The position numbers were made by a program, and so were the translations under genes. This document shows, piece by piece, positions 26,844-36,312 of a DNA stretch of 64,000 nucleotides. The stretch's first letter is position 1. Every line of letters begins with the position of its first letter. This DNA is from Chitinophagaceae bacterium (GTDB lineage Bacteria > Bacteroidota > Bacteroidia > Chitinophagales > Chitinophagaceae): NCBI GenBank assembly GCA_016719165.1, contig JADKAJ010000002.1:934797-998796 (forward strand), read 5' to 3'. A model generated the notes under the pieces. That model saw only the letters and a program-made list of their open reading frames with translations. It was not told the DNA's origin and ran no database searches.

Positions 26844-27800
26844 ATGGAACTCAAAAAATTTCTTCGTCAATCAACCTTTGCTATAGCATTGAGTGTACCC
26901 GTTCTTATTACAGGATGTGATAAGGATGATGATCCGGTAAACAATACCATCACTGATGTGGTAGTAGGTAATGCCAGTTTTACCACCCTGGAAGCAGCTG
27001 TGGTAAAAGCCGGTTTGCAAACAACTTTAAGTGGTACTGGTCCTTTCACTGTTTTTGCACCGGATGATGCAGCATTCACTGCTTCAGGTATTACGTCAAC
27101 TGTACTCAACAGCCTTACACCTGCACAGGTATCCAATATTTTATTGTACCATACTTTAGGTGCTAAAGTAACTGCAGCGGATGTACCTGCTGGTCCAAAC
27201 GCAAAAGTGACCACCGCCAGTGGTGACTCTGTATTTGTAACAAAAAATGCTAATGGTGTTTTCATCAATGGTATTAAAGTAAACACAGCTGATGTGGCTG
27301 CTGATAACGGCGTTATCCATGTAATTGGCCGTGTATTGAATCCACCAGTAGGAAATATTGTAGAGACAGCAGTAGCCAGCGGTCTTGACTCCCTGGTAAA
27401 AGCAGTAACCCGTGCTACCACTGCTCCCGGTGGTGACCCCACTCTGGCCGGAACATTAAGTACTGCCAGGCTGACTGTATTCGCTCCAACCAATGCTGCC
27501 TTTACACAATTATTAGGCGCCTTATCCCTTACCGATATTAACCAGATTCCTGTAGGTACTTTGCTGGCGGTTCTCCGCTACCATGTAGTGGGCGGAAGGG
27601 CTTTCTCTTCTGACCTTACAAATGGTTCATTGCCAATGCTGGCAGGTGGAAATACGACTACCAACCTGACCAACGGAACAGGTGGTGGCCCTTCTATCCA
27701 GGGAAATGGTAATGGTGGCAACCGTTCTAATATCACCGCTACGAACATTGTATGCCGGAATGGTGTTGTACACCTGATTGACAGGGTTTTGTTGCCTTAA
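26844..27800 (+). CDS. Fasciclin (FAS1) lipoprotein with two domains
   Basis: 318 residues. The lipobox is ITGC at residues 23-26 followed by an Asp-rich linker. Two FAS1 domains: residues 38-170 (TTLEAAVVKAGLQ, FTVFAPDDAAF, GVIHVIGRVL) and 172-318 (TVFAPTNAAF, YHVVGGRAF, GVVHLIDRVLLP). FAS1 domains mediate adhesion at the cell surface. A clear terminator follows. Confidence 0.92.
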   Translation: MELKKFLRQSTFAIALSVPVLITGCDKDDDPVNNTITDVVVGNASFTTLEAAVVKAGLQTTLSGTGPFTVFAPDDAAFTASGITSTVLNSLTPAQVSNILLYHTLGAKVTAADVPAGPNAKVTTASGDSVFVTKNANGVFINGIKVNTADVAADNGVIHVIGRVLNPPVGNIVETAVASGLDSLVKAVTRATTAPGGDPTLAGTLSTARLTVFAPTNAAFTQLLGALSLTDINQIPVGTLLAVLRYHVVGGRAFSSDLTNGSLPMLAGGNTTTNLTNGTGGGPSIQGNGNGGNRSNITATNIVCRNGVVHLIDRVLLP

Positions 27801-27838
27801 TTAAAAACATAGTTAGTACCTCCTCTGAAAAATCAATG

Positions 27839-27873
27839 TCTGCTCTGTTCCCTTTAAACCGGAACAGGGCAGA
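27839..27873 (+). terminator. Terminator after fasciclin gene
   Basis: 13-bp stem (TCTGCTCTGTTCC with GGAACAGGGCAGA, one G-T pair) and 9-nt loop, followed by TTTAATT. Located 39 bp after the fasciclin stop. Confidence 0.75.
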
Positions 27874-27890
27874 TTTAATTAAAAGCATTT

Positions 27891-28919
27891 ATGTTCAGCC
27901 ATCGTTACAGGTACCTTTTCATTGTATTGCTGTCGCTGTACACTTTTATGAATACAGCGCTATGCAATGTCTATTACTATTTCAAAATTGAAATAGAATG
28001 GTATTTTGCGTTGCTGACGATTGTGGCTGTTACGCTTTTTACCTGGGAAGGGAACAGGCTGATCAAACCATATTTCAGGAAAAAATTTCTTACCCCTAAA
28101 ACAAAGATCAGGTTCCTGGCTTTCTTTTTCCTGGCAGGGAATATTGTTGCACTTATTGCGGCAACGGTTGCAGTTTATTTATTTGGCAACCTGCTTCATG
28201 GATACACCTGGGAGCAGAACCTGAACCCGCTGAAGCTGAATATTATTTATGCAAGCCTCATCAATCTTTTCTTACATCTTTTAAATGCCATTTATTTCTT
28301 TTTCCGGGAATACCGTCGTCACTGGAAAGAAGTGGAAGAACTGCGCCAAACAAGTACACAGGCTAAGATACAATTGGTAAAAAGCCAGATCAATCCTCAT
28401 TTCCTGTTCAATAACCTGAATGTATTGTCCGGGATGGTGATAAAAGATAACCCGGAGGCCAACCATTTTATTGAAGAGTTCTCCAAAGTGTACCGTTATA
28501 TCTTAAACAACCAGGAGAAGGAATTAGTAGAGCTCCGCTCCGAACTGGAATTCATACAGCCATATATTTTTTTACTGCAAAAAAGATTTGATAACGGATT
28601 GACGGTGAGTGTGAGTATACCGGACCACTATAAAATTTATCATGTGGTGCCTGCAGCTTTGCAAATGCTCATTGAAAATGCCATCAAACATAATGTAGTG
28701 AGCAGGAGCCGTCCCCTGCATATTGATATACATGCTAATGGGAATGATACGCTGATCATAAAGAACAATTTACAGCCAAGACAGGCCGTAGAGCCTTCCA
28801 CCCGAATCGGGCTGCAAAATATCCGCAAAAGATATGAACTCATCAGCGGCCGGGATGTTATAGTAAAGAAATCAGAACGGGAGTTTGAAGTAACAATTCC
28901 CCTTCTGCAGTTAAACTAA
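27891..28919 (+). CDS. LytS-type sensor histidine kinase
   Basis: 342 residues: four membrane helices (about residues 8-130), then a His_kinase domain (PF06580 type) with QINPHFLFNNLNVLSG, where His near residue 169 is the phosphorylation site. A C-terminal ATPase domain follows with IENAIKHNVV and IGLQNIRKR. Pairs with the LytTR regulator that starts 5 bp downstream. The signal sensed is unknown. Confidence 0.9.
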   Translation: MFSHRYRYLFIVLLSLYTFMNTALCNVYYYFKIEIEWYFALLTIVAVTLFTWEGNRLIKPYFRKKFLTPKTKIRFLAFFFLAGNIVALIAATVAVYLFGNLLHGYTWEQNLNPLKLNIIYASLINLFLHLLNAIYFFFREYRRHWKEVEELRQTSTQAKIQLVKSQINPHFLFNNLNVLSGMVIKDNPEANHFIEEFSKVYRYILNNQEKELVELRSELEFIQPYIFLLQKRFDNGLTVSVSIPDHYKIYHVVPAALQMLIENAIKHNVVSRSRPLHIDIHANGNDTLIIKNNLQPRQAVEPSTRIGLQNIRKRYELISGRDVIVKKSEREFEVTIPLLQLN

Positions 28920-28924
28920 CGGGT

Positions 28925-29677
28925 ATGAAAGTAATAATTGTAGAAGACGAAAAGCTCGCCACCGAACGTTTGCAGACCCTGCTCAAAACGTACGATTCTT
29001 CTATTGAAATTATAGCCTGCCTTGAAAGTATTGAAGACACCGTTCATTACCTGAAAAACCATAGTCATCCTGACCTGTTATTGCTGGATATTCATTTATC
29101 AGACGGCCATAGTTTTGAAATATTCAAGCAGGTCAGTTACAACAGGCCCATTATTTTTACCACTGCTTACGATGAATATGCGCTGGATGCATTCAAAATG
29201 CTCAGTATTGATTATATATTGAAACCGGTAAGCGGGGAAGCCCTGGCAACAGCACTGAATAAGTTCAAATCAATGTCTTTGTCTTTTTCTGCCACCGATC
29301 TGAGCCGGGTAAGCCAGGGTTGGAAAGAGCAGCGCTACAAAAAAAGATTTTTAGGCAAGATTGGTCAGCGTCTTTTTTTCATTGATGCTGAGGAGGTGGC
29401 TTTTTTCCAGGCAGATAATAAAATTGTGTACCTCGCCGATAAAGAAGGCAACCGCTATATTATTGACCACACTATGGAGCGGCTGGAAGAGCAATTAGAT
29501 CCGCAGCATTTTTTCCGGCTCAACAGGAAGTTTATTGTCAATATCAGTGCTATCCAGCAGGTAAAGCCTTACTACAATAACAGGCTCCGGCTTTCTGTAA
29601 AAGGAGCTAACCAGCAGGAAGAAATGGTGATCAGCCGGGAACGGGTGGCTGATTTTAAGATCTGGGCAGACGCCTGA
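28925..29677 (+). CDS. LytTR-family response regulator
   Basis: 250 residues. The receiver domain (1-120) has the acidic pair EDE, the phospho-acceptor Asp in LLLLDIHL (near residue 56), and Lys in LKPV. A C-terminal LytTR DNA-binding domain (about 140-245) has FFIDAEEVAFFQADNK and FFRLNRKFIVN. Partner of the upstream kinase in one operon. Targets are not evident nearby. Confidence 0.92.
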   Translation: MKVIIVEDEKLATERLQTLLKTYDSSIEIIACLESIEDTVHYLKNHSHPDLLLLDIHLSDGHSFEIFKQVSYNRPIIFTTAYDEYALDAFKMLSIDYILKPVSGEALATALNKFKSMSLSFSATDLSRVSQGWKEQRYKKRFLGKIGQRLFFIDAEEVAFFQADNKIVYLADKEGNRYIIDHTMERLEEQLDPQHFFRLNRKFIVNISAIQQVKPYYNNRLRLSVKGANQQEEMVISRERVADFKIWADA

Positions 29678-29732
29678 AGGAAAAATTAAAGGTTAGACAG
29701 TTATTATTATGGATACTGTTTAACTTCATTTC

Positions 29733-30365
29733 ATGCATTACATTCCCCATCTTTCCAAAGATAAAAAACTAAAGAAGCTGGTTGAAAGCGGAGAACCGCA
29801 TCAGTTAAAAAAGCGGAAGAATATCTGTACTTATCTCTGCGCATCTATTATGAGCCAGCAACTCTCTGTTAAAGTAGCCGATGTTATTTACAAACGCTTC
29901 CTCAATTTGTATGGAGGCAAAGAACCCACACCACAACAAATACTGGATACGCCGTTTGAACAATTAAGAGGGATCGGGTTGAGCAATGCCAAAGTGAACT
30001 ATGTAAAGAATGTGGCGCAGTTTGAAATTAAATCTGGCATGGATGCAAAAAAACTGGGGAAGATGGATAATGAAGAAGTGATAACCTATTTAACGCAGAT
30101 AAAAGGAGTGGGGCGCTGGACAACGGAAATGTTGCTGATGTTTGCGCTGGGCAGGGAAGATGTGTTTGCTGTAGACGACCTGGGCATACAAAATGCGATG
30201 ATCAAATTGTATAAACTGGATAACAACGATAAAAAGAAATTCAGGATAAACCTGCTGAAGATCTCCGAGAAATGGAGCCCCTACCGAACCTATGCCTGCC
30301 TGCATTTGTGGCAATGGAAGGATAAGGCACCGGCGCTGAAAAAGACGAAAGAAAAAATTAAGTAG
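29733..30365 (+). CDS. HhH-GPD DNA glycosylase (AlkA-like), copy 2
   Basis: 210 residues. HhH motif IKGVGRWTTEMLLMF and catalytic Asp in VDDLGIQNA. N-terminal SIMSQQLSVKVAD matches 3-methyladenine glycosylase II enzymes. Closer to canonical AlkA-like enzymes than copy 1 at 18029. Removes alkylated purines in base-excision repair. Confidence 0.88.
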   Translation: MHYIPHLSKDKKLKKLVESGEPHQLKKRKNICTYLCASIMSQQLSVKVADVIYKRFLNLYGGKEPTPQQILDTPFEQLRGIGLSNAKVNYVKNVAQFEIKSGMDAKKLGKMDNEEVITYLTQIKGVGRWTTEMLLMFALGREDVFAVDDLGIQNAMIKLYKLDNNDKKKFRINLLKISEKWSPYRTYACLHLWQWKDKAPALKKTKEKIK

Positions 30366-30389
30366 CTTCCCTTCCTTAAAGACATCACT

Positions 30390-31028
30390 ATGCGAAAGCT
30401 TATTGCGGCAGCCATTATTTGTAGTTTTTTTTCCTTTTCCCCCTGCAATCATAATAGTAAGGACGGATGGATTCCTTTATTCGATGGTAAATCATTGGAT
30501 GGCTGGAAGGTGGGTGCCAATGCCAATACTTTTTCGATAGAGAATGGCGCCATTGCCGTAAATGGAAATGTGGCCCATTTATTTTATAACGGGGAAGTGC
30601 AGCAGCATTCGTTCAGGAATTTTGAGTTCAGGGCCGATGTGATGACGATGCCGGGTTCCAATTCAGGCATTTACTTTCATACGCAATACCAGGAAAGCGG
30701 CTGGCCGCAGAAAGGATATGAAGCACAAGTAAACAATTCACATACAGACTGGCGCCGTACCGGCAGCCTGTATGCCATACAGGATGTAAAGGAAGTATAT
30801 GTAAAAGACGGGGAATGGTTTACTGAACATATCATCGTACAAGGCAAAAAAATAACGGTAAAGATCAACGATAAAACAGTGGTAGAATATACCGAACCAG
30901 GCAATCCGCAGCGGGAAGAAGGAATGAAGGGGCGGGTATTATCTACAGGCACTTTTGCTTTGCAGGGCCACGACCCGAAGAGTAAAGTGTTGTATAAAAA
31001 TATCAGGGTGAAAGTATTACCGGATTAG
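30390..31028 (+). CDS. DUF1080 family (3-keto-disaccharide hydrolase-like) protein
   Basis: 212 residues with an N-terminal signal and a possible lipobox (FSPC near residue 19). DUF1080 jelly-roll features: WIPLFDGKSLDGWKV, FEFRADVMTMPGSNSGIYFH and GTFALQGHDPKSKVLYKNI. Proteins of this family bind or cleave sugar derivatives; the substrate is unknown. Starts 24 bp after the glycosylase gene. Confidence 0.87.
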   Translation: MRKLIAAAIICSFFSFSPCNHNSKDGWIPLFDGKSLDGWKVGANANTFSIENGAIAVNGNVAHLFYNGEVQQHSFRNFEFRADVMTMPGSNSGIYFHTQYQESGWPQKGYEAQVNNSHTDWRRTGSLYAIQDVKEVYVKDGEWFTEHIIVQGKKITVKINDKTVVEYTEPGNPQREEGMKGRVLSTGTFALQGHDPKSKVLYKNIRVKVLPD

Positions 31029-31056
31029 CATAGGCCATTACCATCGCTGCAACTTT

Positions 31057-31413
31057 TCACAAGCTTTGTCCGAAGGTCAATAAGTTATTGTCCGGGTCAA
31101 GTAAAGAAAATTCCTTTTGTCCCCACGGTTTTACAGTTAATTGTCCATTTGGATGAATAGCAACTTTCTTATTTAATAAGTCCTGGTATAATTCTTTAAT
31201 GGCATCTGTTCTGATATACACCTGTCCGTAGTTTTCTCTGGGATCCAATTCTTTGAATTCAAAAAAATGAATTTGAATATTGTCTTTAGCTACCATCAGG
31301 TAACCGTCAAAGTCAGCACTCCCAAATTCCTGGAAACCTAACTGGTTAATATAATAATTCCGGGTTGCAGTTTTGTCCCGCATCGGCAACTTTGGATGAA
31401 TAGTGGTAAGCAT
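31057..31413 (-). CDS. VOC/glyoxalase-like (bleomycin-resistance fold) protein
   Basis: 118 residues from ATG at 31413 (frame open to 31458). The paired beta-alpha-beta fold is visible: KLPMRDKTATRNYYINQLGF, DGYLMVAKDNIQIHFFEF, YIRTDAIKELYQDL, and FSLLDPDNNLLTFGQ. Resembles antibiotic-binding Ble-like proteins and glyoxalases; resistance function is not shown. Confidence 0.8.
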   Translation of the reverse strand: MLTTIHPKLPMRDKTATRNYYINQLGFQEFGSADFDGYLMVAKDNIQIHFFEFKELDPRENYGQVYIRTDAIKELYQDLLNKKVAIHPNGQLTVKPWGQKEFSLLDPDNNLLTFGQSL

Positions 31414-31674
31414 AATTCCCGGATTGATTTTATAGTCTACTTGTTTTAAAAGAGACAATGGTTACAGCCGCACAACAAATTTATCTGTTTTGAAGTACCG
31501 GAGTGTAGCATTTGTATAAACGGTCATATGAAATGTTTCTTCCATTTGTTGAGTGTATGCGGGAAAGTACAGATGGTTCAACATACTTTACTGCGTAAAA
31601 GTCTTATAGTGATCATATAGCTCATATGGTCAAATAAGCTTTTAAAAAAGTTCTGTATTTTTAAGAAAAACACT

Positions 31675-33105
31675 ATGAAAATTTTTATACTGTTGCTGGT
31701 TTATAGCTGCACCATGCAGGTGGCCCGGTCACAAAACACCGGCGTGGGCACACCCACACCGGTTGAAAAACTGGATGTTAACGGGGCTATTAAAATTGGC
31801 AATACGGCCGGTAATAATGAAGGCACCATACGGTATAACAATGGGAATTTTGAAGGCCGTACTACCAATCTGTGGCAGAACCTGGCCGTACCCCTGAATG
31901 CGATGGTTTTATCCGAAAGCAGTAATGATGCTAACTTATTGGCCAACGGGTTTTCATTAAAAGGCCCGCTGAATGTAACGGAAAACACACTGATCAATAC
32001 TACTGCAGCGGCTGGAAGCTGGCATCCTGTATCGGAATACTATAGCAGGGTAAATACAGTTTCCGTTACGGCAAACTCCCGTATTGCTATATGGGGGGGA
32101 ATAAAAAATGGAGTGTATTTAAACACCGGCGCATTTTATGACCCGGTAAATGACTTGTGGGAATCCATTTCTACAGTAGGCGCACCAAGCCCCCGGATAG
32201 GCCATGCACTGGTTTGGAACGGTACTGAGCTGGTAGTGTGGGGTGGTTATACGTATACTGGCAGTTATGCTTATTTCGGAGATGGTGCAAAATATAATTC
32301 CATAACGAAAACATGGACCCCGTTAAATTCTGCCGGGGCACCCAGTGCCAGGGGAAATGTAACCAGCGGCTACAATAGTGGCACCAATGAAATGATCGTT
32401 TGGGGAGGATTTAATGGCCCCACTCTTAATGAGGGATACCGCTATAATTTTACTACCGACACCTGGACGCCGGTAAGCCTTGTTAATTCTCCGGGCATCC
32501 GGATCAATTATGCACATGCTACAGCTAACGGCTATTTCCTGGTGTGGGGTGGATATAGTTTTGCCAGTTCCGGCCAGGTAAACACAGGTGCTCTTTATAA
32601 TTTTTCCACTGATACCTGGACACCTACTTCTTTGGCAAGTGCGCCTGCTGCAAGAGAAAATGCAGACGCAGTATGGAACGGAACTCAAATGATTGTGTGG
32701 GGTGGAGCTGCGGGAGCAGTCAACCAGTCAGGTGGTGCCAGGCTTAACCCTGTTACCAATATATGGTCAACCATGGCTACGGGACCAGTTGCTGACAATG
32801 GTGCTACTGTTGCCTACGCAGGTTCCTTTATGCTGATCTATGGTATTGGTGGGGGTGCATTGTATAATAATACTGCCAATACATGGAGCAGCCTCACGGG
32901 CAACTATCCTGCTGCCGGAAGAAATGGTGCGGTAGTACAAAGTGCCAACAACGTTCTGGTGGTATGGGGCGGAGCGCAGTATAGCGCAGTGGGAGATTTT
33001 CCACAGTATTACAATGATGGCAGACGATATTTCTGGTTTGCCCGCAGTATCACATCAACTGTTCCGGATATTAAAACGTACTATTTGTATAAAAAAATAA
33101 TGTAA
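31675..33105 (+). CDS. Secreted kelch/beta-propeller-like protein
   Basis: 476 residues. Signal peptide (1-19, ending ARSQ), then the common Bacteroidota surface-protein opening GVGTPTPVEKLDVNGAI. About six kelch-type blades follow, each with WGG and an aromatic-Trp-Thr signature (for example WTPLNSAGAPSARG, VVWGG, LVVWGG). No T9SS sorting domain at the C-terminus. Role unknown; likely an extracellular binding scaffold. It is the last core gene before the cassette array. Confidence 0.8.
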   Translation: MKIFILLLVYSCTMQVARSQNTGVGTPTPVEKLDVNGAIKIGNTAGNNEGTIRYNNGNFEGRTTNLWQNLAVPLNAMVLSESSNDANLLANGFSLKGPLNVTENTLINTTAAAGSWHPVSEYYSRVNTVSVTANSRIAIWGGIKNGVYLNTGAFYDPVNDLWESISTVGAPSPRIGHALVWNGTELVVWGGYTYTGSYAYFGDGAKYNSITKTWTPLNSAGAPSARGNVTSGYNSGTNEMIVWGGFNGPTLNEGYRYNFTTDTWTPVSLVNSPGIRINYAHATANGYFLVWGGYSFASSGQVNTGALYNFSTDTWTPTSLASAPAARENADAVWNGTQMIVWGGAAGAVNQSGGARLNPVTNIWSTMATGPVADNGATVAYAGSFMLIYGIGGGALYNNTANTWSSLTGNYPAAGRNGAVVQSANNVLVVWGGAQYSAVGDFPQYYNDGRRYFWFARSITSTVPDIKTYYLYKKIM

Positions 33106-33130
33106 CAATACCGGGAAGGGATTTTTCATT

Positions 33131-33151
33131 TTGCAAAACCCATCCTATGTT
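33131..33151. repeat. Truncated attC-like end at the left array boundary
   Basis: TTGCAAAACCC, a short spacer and then GTT form only the right edge of a site; the left arm is missing because the kelch gene ends at 33105. GTTAGCGGTA here is the complement of TACCGCTAAC at 33750-33759, so it still delimits the cassette with the 33166-33729 gene. Confidence 0.55.
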
Positions 33152-33165
33152 AGCGGTAGTTTAGT

Positions 33166-33729
33166 TTATGGTAAAAAGTATCTATTGTTTGAATACCTAA
33201 AGGCGACAATCCCTACGTGGTTGGCAATAATGATAGAGTCAATATTGTTTGAAAATGCGGGACTACTAAGAAGCAATATAGCCTCTGGGTATGTCCTGCT
33301 GCCCACAGAATAATTGTTGAACTTTTTAGCTACCACACCTTCTTTTGTTTGTCCAAATACGTTGCACATGCTAACATTGGGACTGTTGTTACTCACAGCT
33401 CTCATACATAGCCAACCACTTGATGCTAAACTAAAGTGGATTGAGTCAGTGAAAGTCGGATTAAGATAAAGAGTAGTGTTGATGTACTCGTACCTGTAAG
33501 GTTCACCGCAATCGTTCAATGCTGTTTCTGTAGTATCTACCACTTTAAGTGGAAAGTTTATCAAGTTACCTGAATTGTCAACGAAGCTTAATTGAGTTCT
33601 GCCTTTTAAAGGCAACCAGGATTTGGTGTCACCTATCCTCAATGTGCCTGTGCCACATTTTTGGCATTGAAACGAACTTGTCACACAGTAAATGAAAAGT
33701 AGAGTTAAAATGGCTATAGTTGTTTTCAT
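33166..33729 (-). CDS. Hypothetical exported protein (terminal cassette)
   Basis: 187 residues: signal peptide (1-20), a CQKCGTG motif right after it, a beta-rich body and four further Cys. No known family recognised. Single gene of the left-most cassette: it starts 27 nt inside one edge and stops 15 nt from the other. Intact. Confidence 0.75.
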   Translation of the reverse strand: MKTTIAILTLLFIYCVTSSFQCQKCGTGTLRIGDTKSWLPLKGRTQLSFVDNSGNLINFPLKVVDTTETALNDCGEPYRYEYINTTLYLNPTFTDSIHFSLASSGWLCMRAVSNNSPNVSMCNVFGQTKEGVVAKKFNNYSVGSRTYPEAILLLSSPAFSNNIDSIIIANHVGIVAFRYSNNRYFLP

Positions 33730-33756
33730 GTTTTTCGGTTACTAAAAATTACCGCT

Positions 33757-33945
33757 AACGTTCGAGGCTTGCCGCAGGGCTGGAATTGTTGCTGTGTCCG
33801 CCCGGCAACTGAAGCCGATTGAAAAACTGATGTTGAAGTTAACAACTAAAAGCCAAATAGAATTCGGTCAAGCCCGATATTAGTTGATAGTAGTACAACT
33901 GCCGATTGTTATTCCGTCCGCCAGCCTTGCGGCAAACCTTTTGTT
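33757..33945. repeat. attC-like site 1 (189 bp)
   Basis: Ends AAC/GTT. Main arms GGCTTGCCGC-AGGGCTGG and CCAGCC-TTGCGGCAAACC pair closely. The interior holds the shared family sequence (GTTGAAGTTAACAAC). Confidence 0.8.
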
Positions 33946-33953
33946 ATGTGCCG

Positions 33954-35195
33954 TTATCTATTTGTCATTAGTTTTAAGCTCCTCAAGTTTTTTCTTGTTG
34001 CCGGAACTTCTTTCAGTTCCAAAGCTTTCGTAAAATAAATAATCGCTTTTTCTTTATCATTTTTTGCCATATAATAATCACCCATACTGTCGTAAGCATT
34101 ATAACTGCTTGGGTAATTACTGATGTTCAAATCAAAAAGCCTGAATGCCCGATCCAGGTCGTTATTATACATCATGTTATAAGCTTCCTCATGAACGAAG
34201 TTTTCAGGAGGTAAAACAGTATAGCCCATTTGTTCTGATGCTGTTTTAAAGTGAGTAATAATAACAGAGTCAGCATTAAATGATGGTTTAGGCGCATTGT
34301 AAAAATAGGAAAGAGGTATGGTGTATTTATCGAAAAAGAATCGAAGTGCATCATATGCAGCGATCATTGTAACTGAGCCGTGGTTGTCATCGGGATAATA
34401 GTGAAACTTCCATCGTAAACCATACGTTTTTCTGGATTCCAACACATCTGAAAATAAAAGCATCGGGCGGGAATTAGCCGATTCCTCCGTTGTATCCTTC
34501 ATAACAGAGGTTAAATCCATTCCTTCGGTTATGCCGTTATTTGCCATTGCTATATATAATGATTTGCCATCGAATTTTTTCTGCTGAAAAATGCTATCGG
34601 CTTGCTTTACCATCAGATCATTATCCCACCACAAACTGGGGTCAATTGCCAGATAGGAATTGAATAAATTGCAGTGGTGGAGCATTGTGTTTATCACCAT
34701 CAGGCCGCCCAGTGAATGGCCAATCATCAAACGGTACGGTGCTGTGGGATATTTTGACTCAATGTATGGCATCAATTCTTTTTCCAAAAACGAGGTAAAT
34801 GCTTCGCCACCGCCAACAAAGGGGGGCAACGGAAAAGTACTTTCGGAAGGTTTTGTTGGTGAAAGGTCTCGAAAACGATTTGTATTAGGTATTCCTACAA
34901 TAATCATTTCAGGAATTATCATGGTGTTACTTAAATATTCTGCCATTCCAGTTACAGAATTGAAGTGATTTTCTCCATCTAACAGGTAAATCACCGGATA
35001 CTTTTGCTGGCTGTCTGCATTAGCCGAACCTGAGTTGGGCACATACACCCACAGTTTGCGTTGTTCGTTAAGAATTGTTGATTGGATGCTGTCGATCGCT
35101 CCAATAACAATTTTATTATCAATGGTCTGGGCATGTAGCAAATCGCAAAATGTCAATGCGATTGCTAATGTTGTCATGTAGATAGAATGTTTCAT
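33954..35195 (-). CDS. Esterase (alpha/beta hydrolase, EstD/Fes-like) with C-terminal TPR
   Basis: 413 residues from ATG at 35195: signal peptide (1-21, ending LLHAQ), then a putative-esterase domain with YPVIYLLDGENHF and the nucleophile Ser in MIGHSLGGL, and DDNHGSV holding the catalytic His. A short TPR-like C-terminus (NAYDSMGDYYMAKNDKEKA) follows. Its frame stays open through the neighbouring attC-like site to 35309, but that part is not coding. Single-gene cassette bounded by GTTATGTGCC and GGCACATAAC. Intact. Confidence 0.85.
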   Translation of the reverse strand: MKHSIYMTTLAIALTFCDLLHAQTIDNKIVIGAIDSIQSTILNEQRKLWVYVPNSGSANADSQQKYPVIYLLDGENHFNSVTGMAEYLSNTMIIPEMIIVGIPNTNRFRDLSPTKPSESTFPLPPFVGGGEAFTSFLEKELMPYIESKYPTAPYRLMIGHSLGGLMVINTMLHHCNLFNSYLAIDPSLWWDNDLMVKQADSIFQQKKFDGKSLYIAMANNGITEGMDLTSVMKDTTEESANSRPMLLFSDVLESRKTYGLRWKFHYYPDDNHGSVTMIAAYDALRFFFDKYTIPLSYFYNAPKPSFNADSVIITHFKTASEQMGYTVLPPENFVHEEAYNMMYNNDLDRAFRLFDLNISNYPSSYNAYDSMGDYYMAKNDKEKAIIYFTKALELKEVPATRKNLRSLKLMTNR

Positions 35196-35221
35196 AAAAA
35201 TATTCTGTTTTAATGGCACAT

Positions 35222-35412
35222 AACGAGAGAGAATTGCTGCTGTGTGGGAATCCGTGAAGTCACAGCTGGGGTTTGTACCACAGCTGGGACGGGAACGGTG
35301 ACCACACATAAAATTAAAAGTTCTTTAGGATATATGAGCCAAAGGCGAATTTTCTTCCGTTCTATCGCTGACCGGAGTTACGTCATACCCACATAGAAGC
35401 AATTCTAATGTT
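35222..35412. repeat. attC-like site 2 (191 bp)
   Basis: Ends AAC/GTT. Arms GAATTGCTGCTGTGTGGG and CCCACATAGAAGCAATTC. Its interior is diverged, and two parts recur inverted at 35890-35932, so this site has been rearranged. Confidence 0.65.
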
Positions 35413-35585
35413 GGCCGCTGCGCCTCTTTGGTTTTACATAACGTCAGTTAAATAGAATTACTGAAGCCCGGTGTGGCCGTGCATATTCTAAAGCTGAATA
35501 GAATTAATGCCGCAAAAAATTTATAAAATGAGAAAAATAGATAAGACAGAATTGAGAGCATGGATGTTATTAATTATTGGGCTAA

Positions 35586-35891
35586 TTACTGGTTGGAGTT
35601 TGTGGCCATTTTTAAAAAATATTCTATCAACTCTTTTCCAATAATTCCTATTGTAGCAGATATAATAAAGAATAACCATTCTGGGAATATGTACCATAAT
35701 TTTTTAATTATATTCCCTTTTAGTTCTTTCCATTTTGGGTTTGAAACTTTTATATGTTTGCCAGGATGTCTGTTTATAAACGATTGTTTTTCTTCATCTG
35801 AATAAACAATCATTTTATCATCTGGTTTTGTAAATTTTTGAGTATGATGAATTTCAAAACAACTAATAGACTTTGGGTATTTTTTCTTCAT
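35586..35891 (-). CDS. Small hypothetical membrane protein
   Basis: 101 residues: a basic, soluble N-terminal part (KYPKSISCFEIHHTQKF) and one C-terminal membrane helix (FPEWLFFIISATIGIIG). Not recognised. It lies in the rearranged part of the array between a partial attC-like interior (35440-35500) and an orphan right arm (35902-35932). The promoter side (35890-35914) is an inverted copy of 35309-35333. Confidence 0.6.
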   Translation of the reverse strand: MKKKYPKSISCFEIHHTQKFTKPDDKMIVYSDEEKQSFINRHPGKHIKVSNPKWKELKGNIIKKLWYIFPEWLFFIISATIGIIGKELIEYFLKMATNSNQ

Positions 35892-36033
35892 ATCCTAAAG
35901 GACTTTTAATTTTAAAGCAATTCTCTCTCGTTGGACAGCAAAGAAAGACACAGGAGTTTTGCAAAAACGGGTGGATTTCTGTACGTCATGCCAGTTCATA
36001 CAGTGTATGAACGACAGCATGGCGTTGCGGTCC

Positions 36034-36156
36034 AACGTTTTGCAGCTTGGCGAAGGTGGCGATTTTACCACAAATGTTCATACGAAGCACGCAGTTCAAA
36101 TTTACGAAAAACTGTCATACGAAGCACTGAACCGCCACTTTTGCCAAGGTGCTGTT
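36034..36156. repeat. Short attC-like site 3 (123 bp)
   Basis: AAC and GTT ends with arms GCAGCTTGGCGAAGGTGGCG and CGCCACTTTTGCCAAGGTGC, close to complementary. GTCCAAC at its left complements GTTGGAC at 35930, giving a cassette of only 107 bp with no evident gene, but containing a palindrome GTTCATACA/TGTATGAAC. It is shorter and has a different interior from the 188-bp family. Confidence 0.55.
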
Positions 36157-36312
36157 ACCTGCTGGCGTTCTGTCCACCGTGTTGTTGAAAGCCTTGTCTA
36201 TGTTGAATTTGCTGTCTGTTGTCGGGTTGCTTATGTGTCGGTTGTGGGTGGCGTATTTTTTTATTTTTTAGAAGGGAAGGAAATTTTTTAATTCAATTTT
36301 ACTCGGGCGGTG

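Noticed and set aside
31057..31413. Bleomycin resistance gene
   Set aside because: Only the general VOC/Ble fold is visible; a resistance role cannot be supported from sequence alone.
33954..35309. Esterase start at 35309 giving 451 residues
   Set aside because: The extra N-terminus is translated attC-like site 2; the ATG at 35195 begins a proper signal peptide.
35931..36291. Two overlapping plus-strand ORFs of 85 and 110 residues
   Set aside because: They run through a palindrome and attC-like site 3, have no recognisable domains, and are likely shadows of structured DNA.
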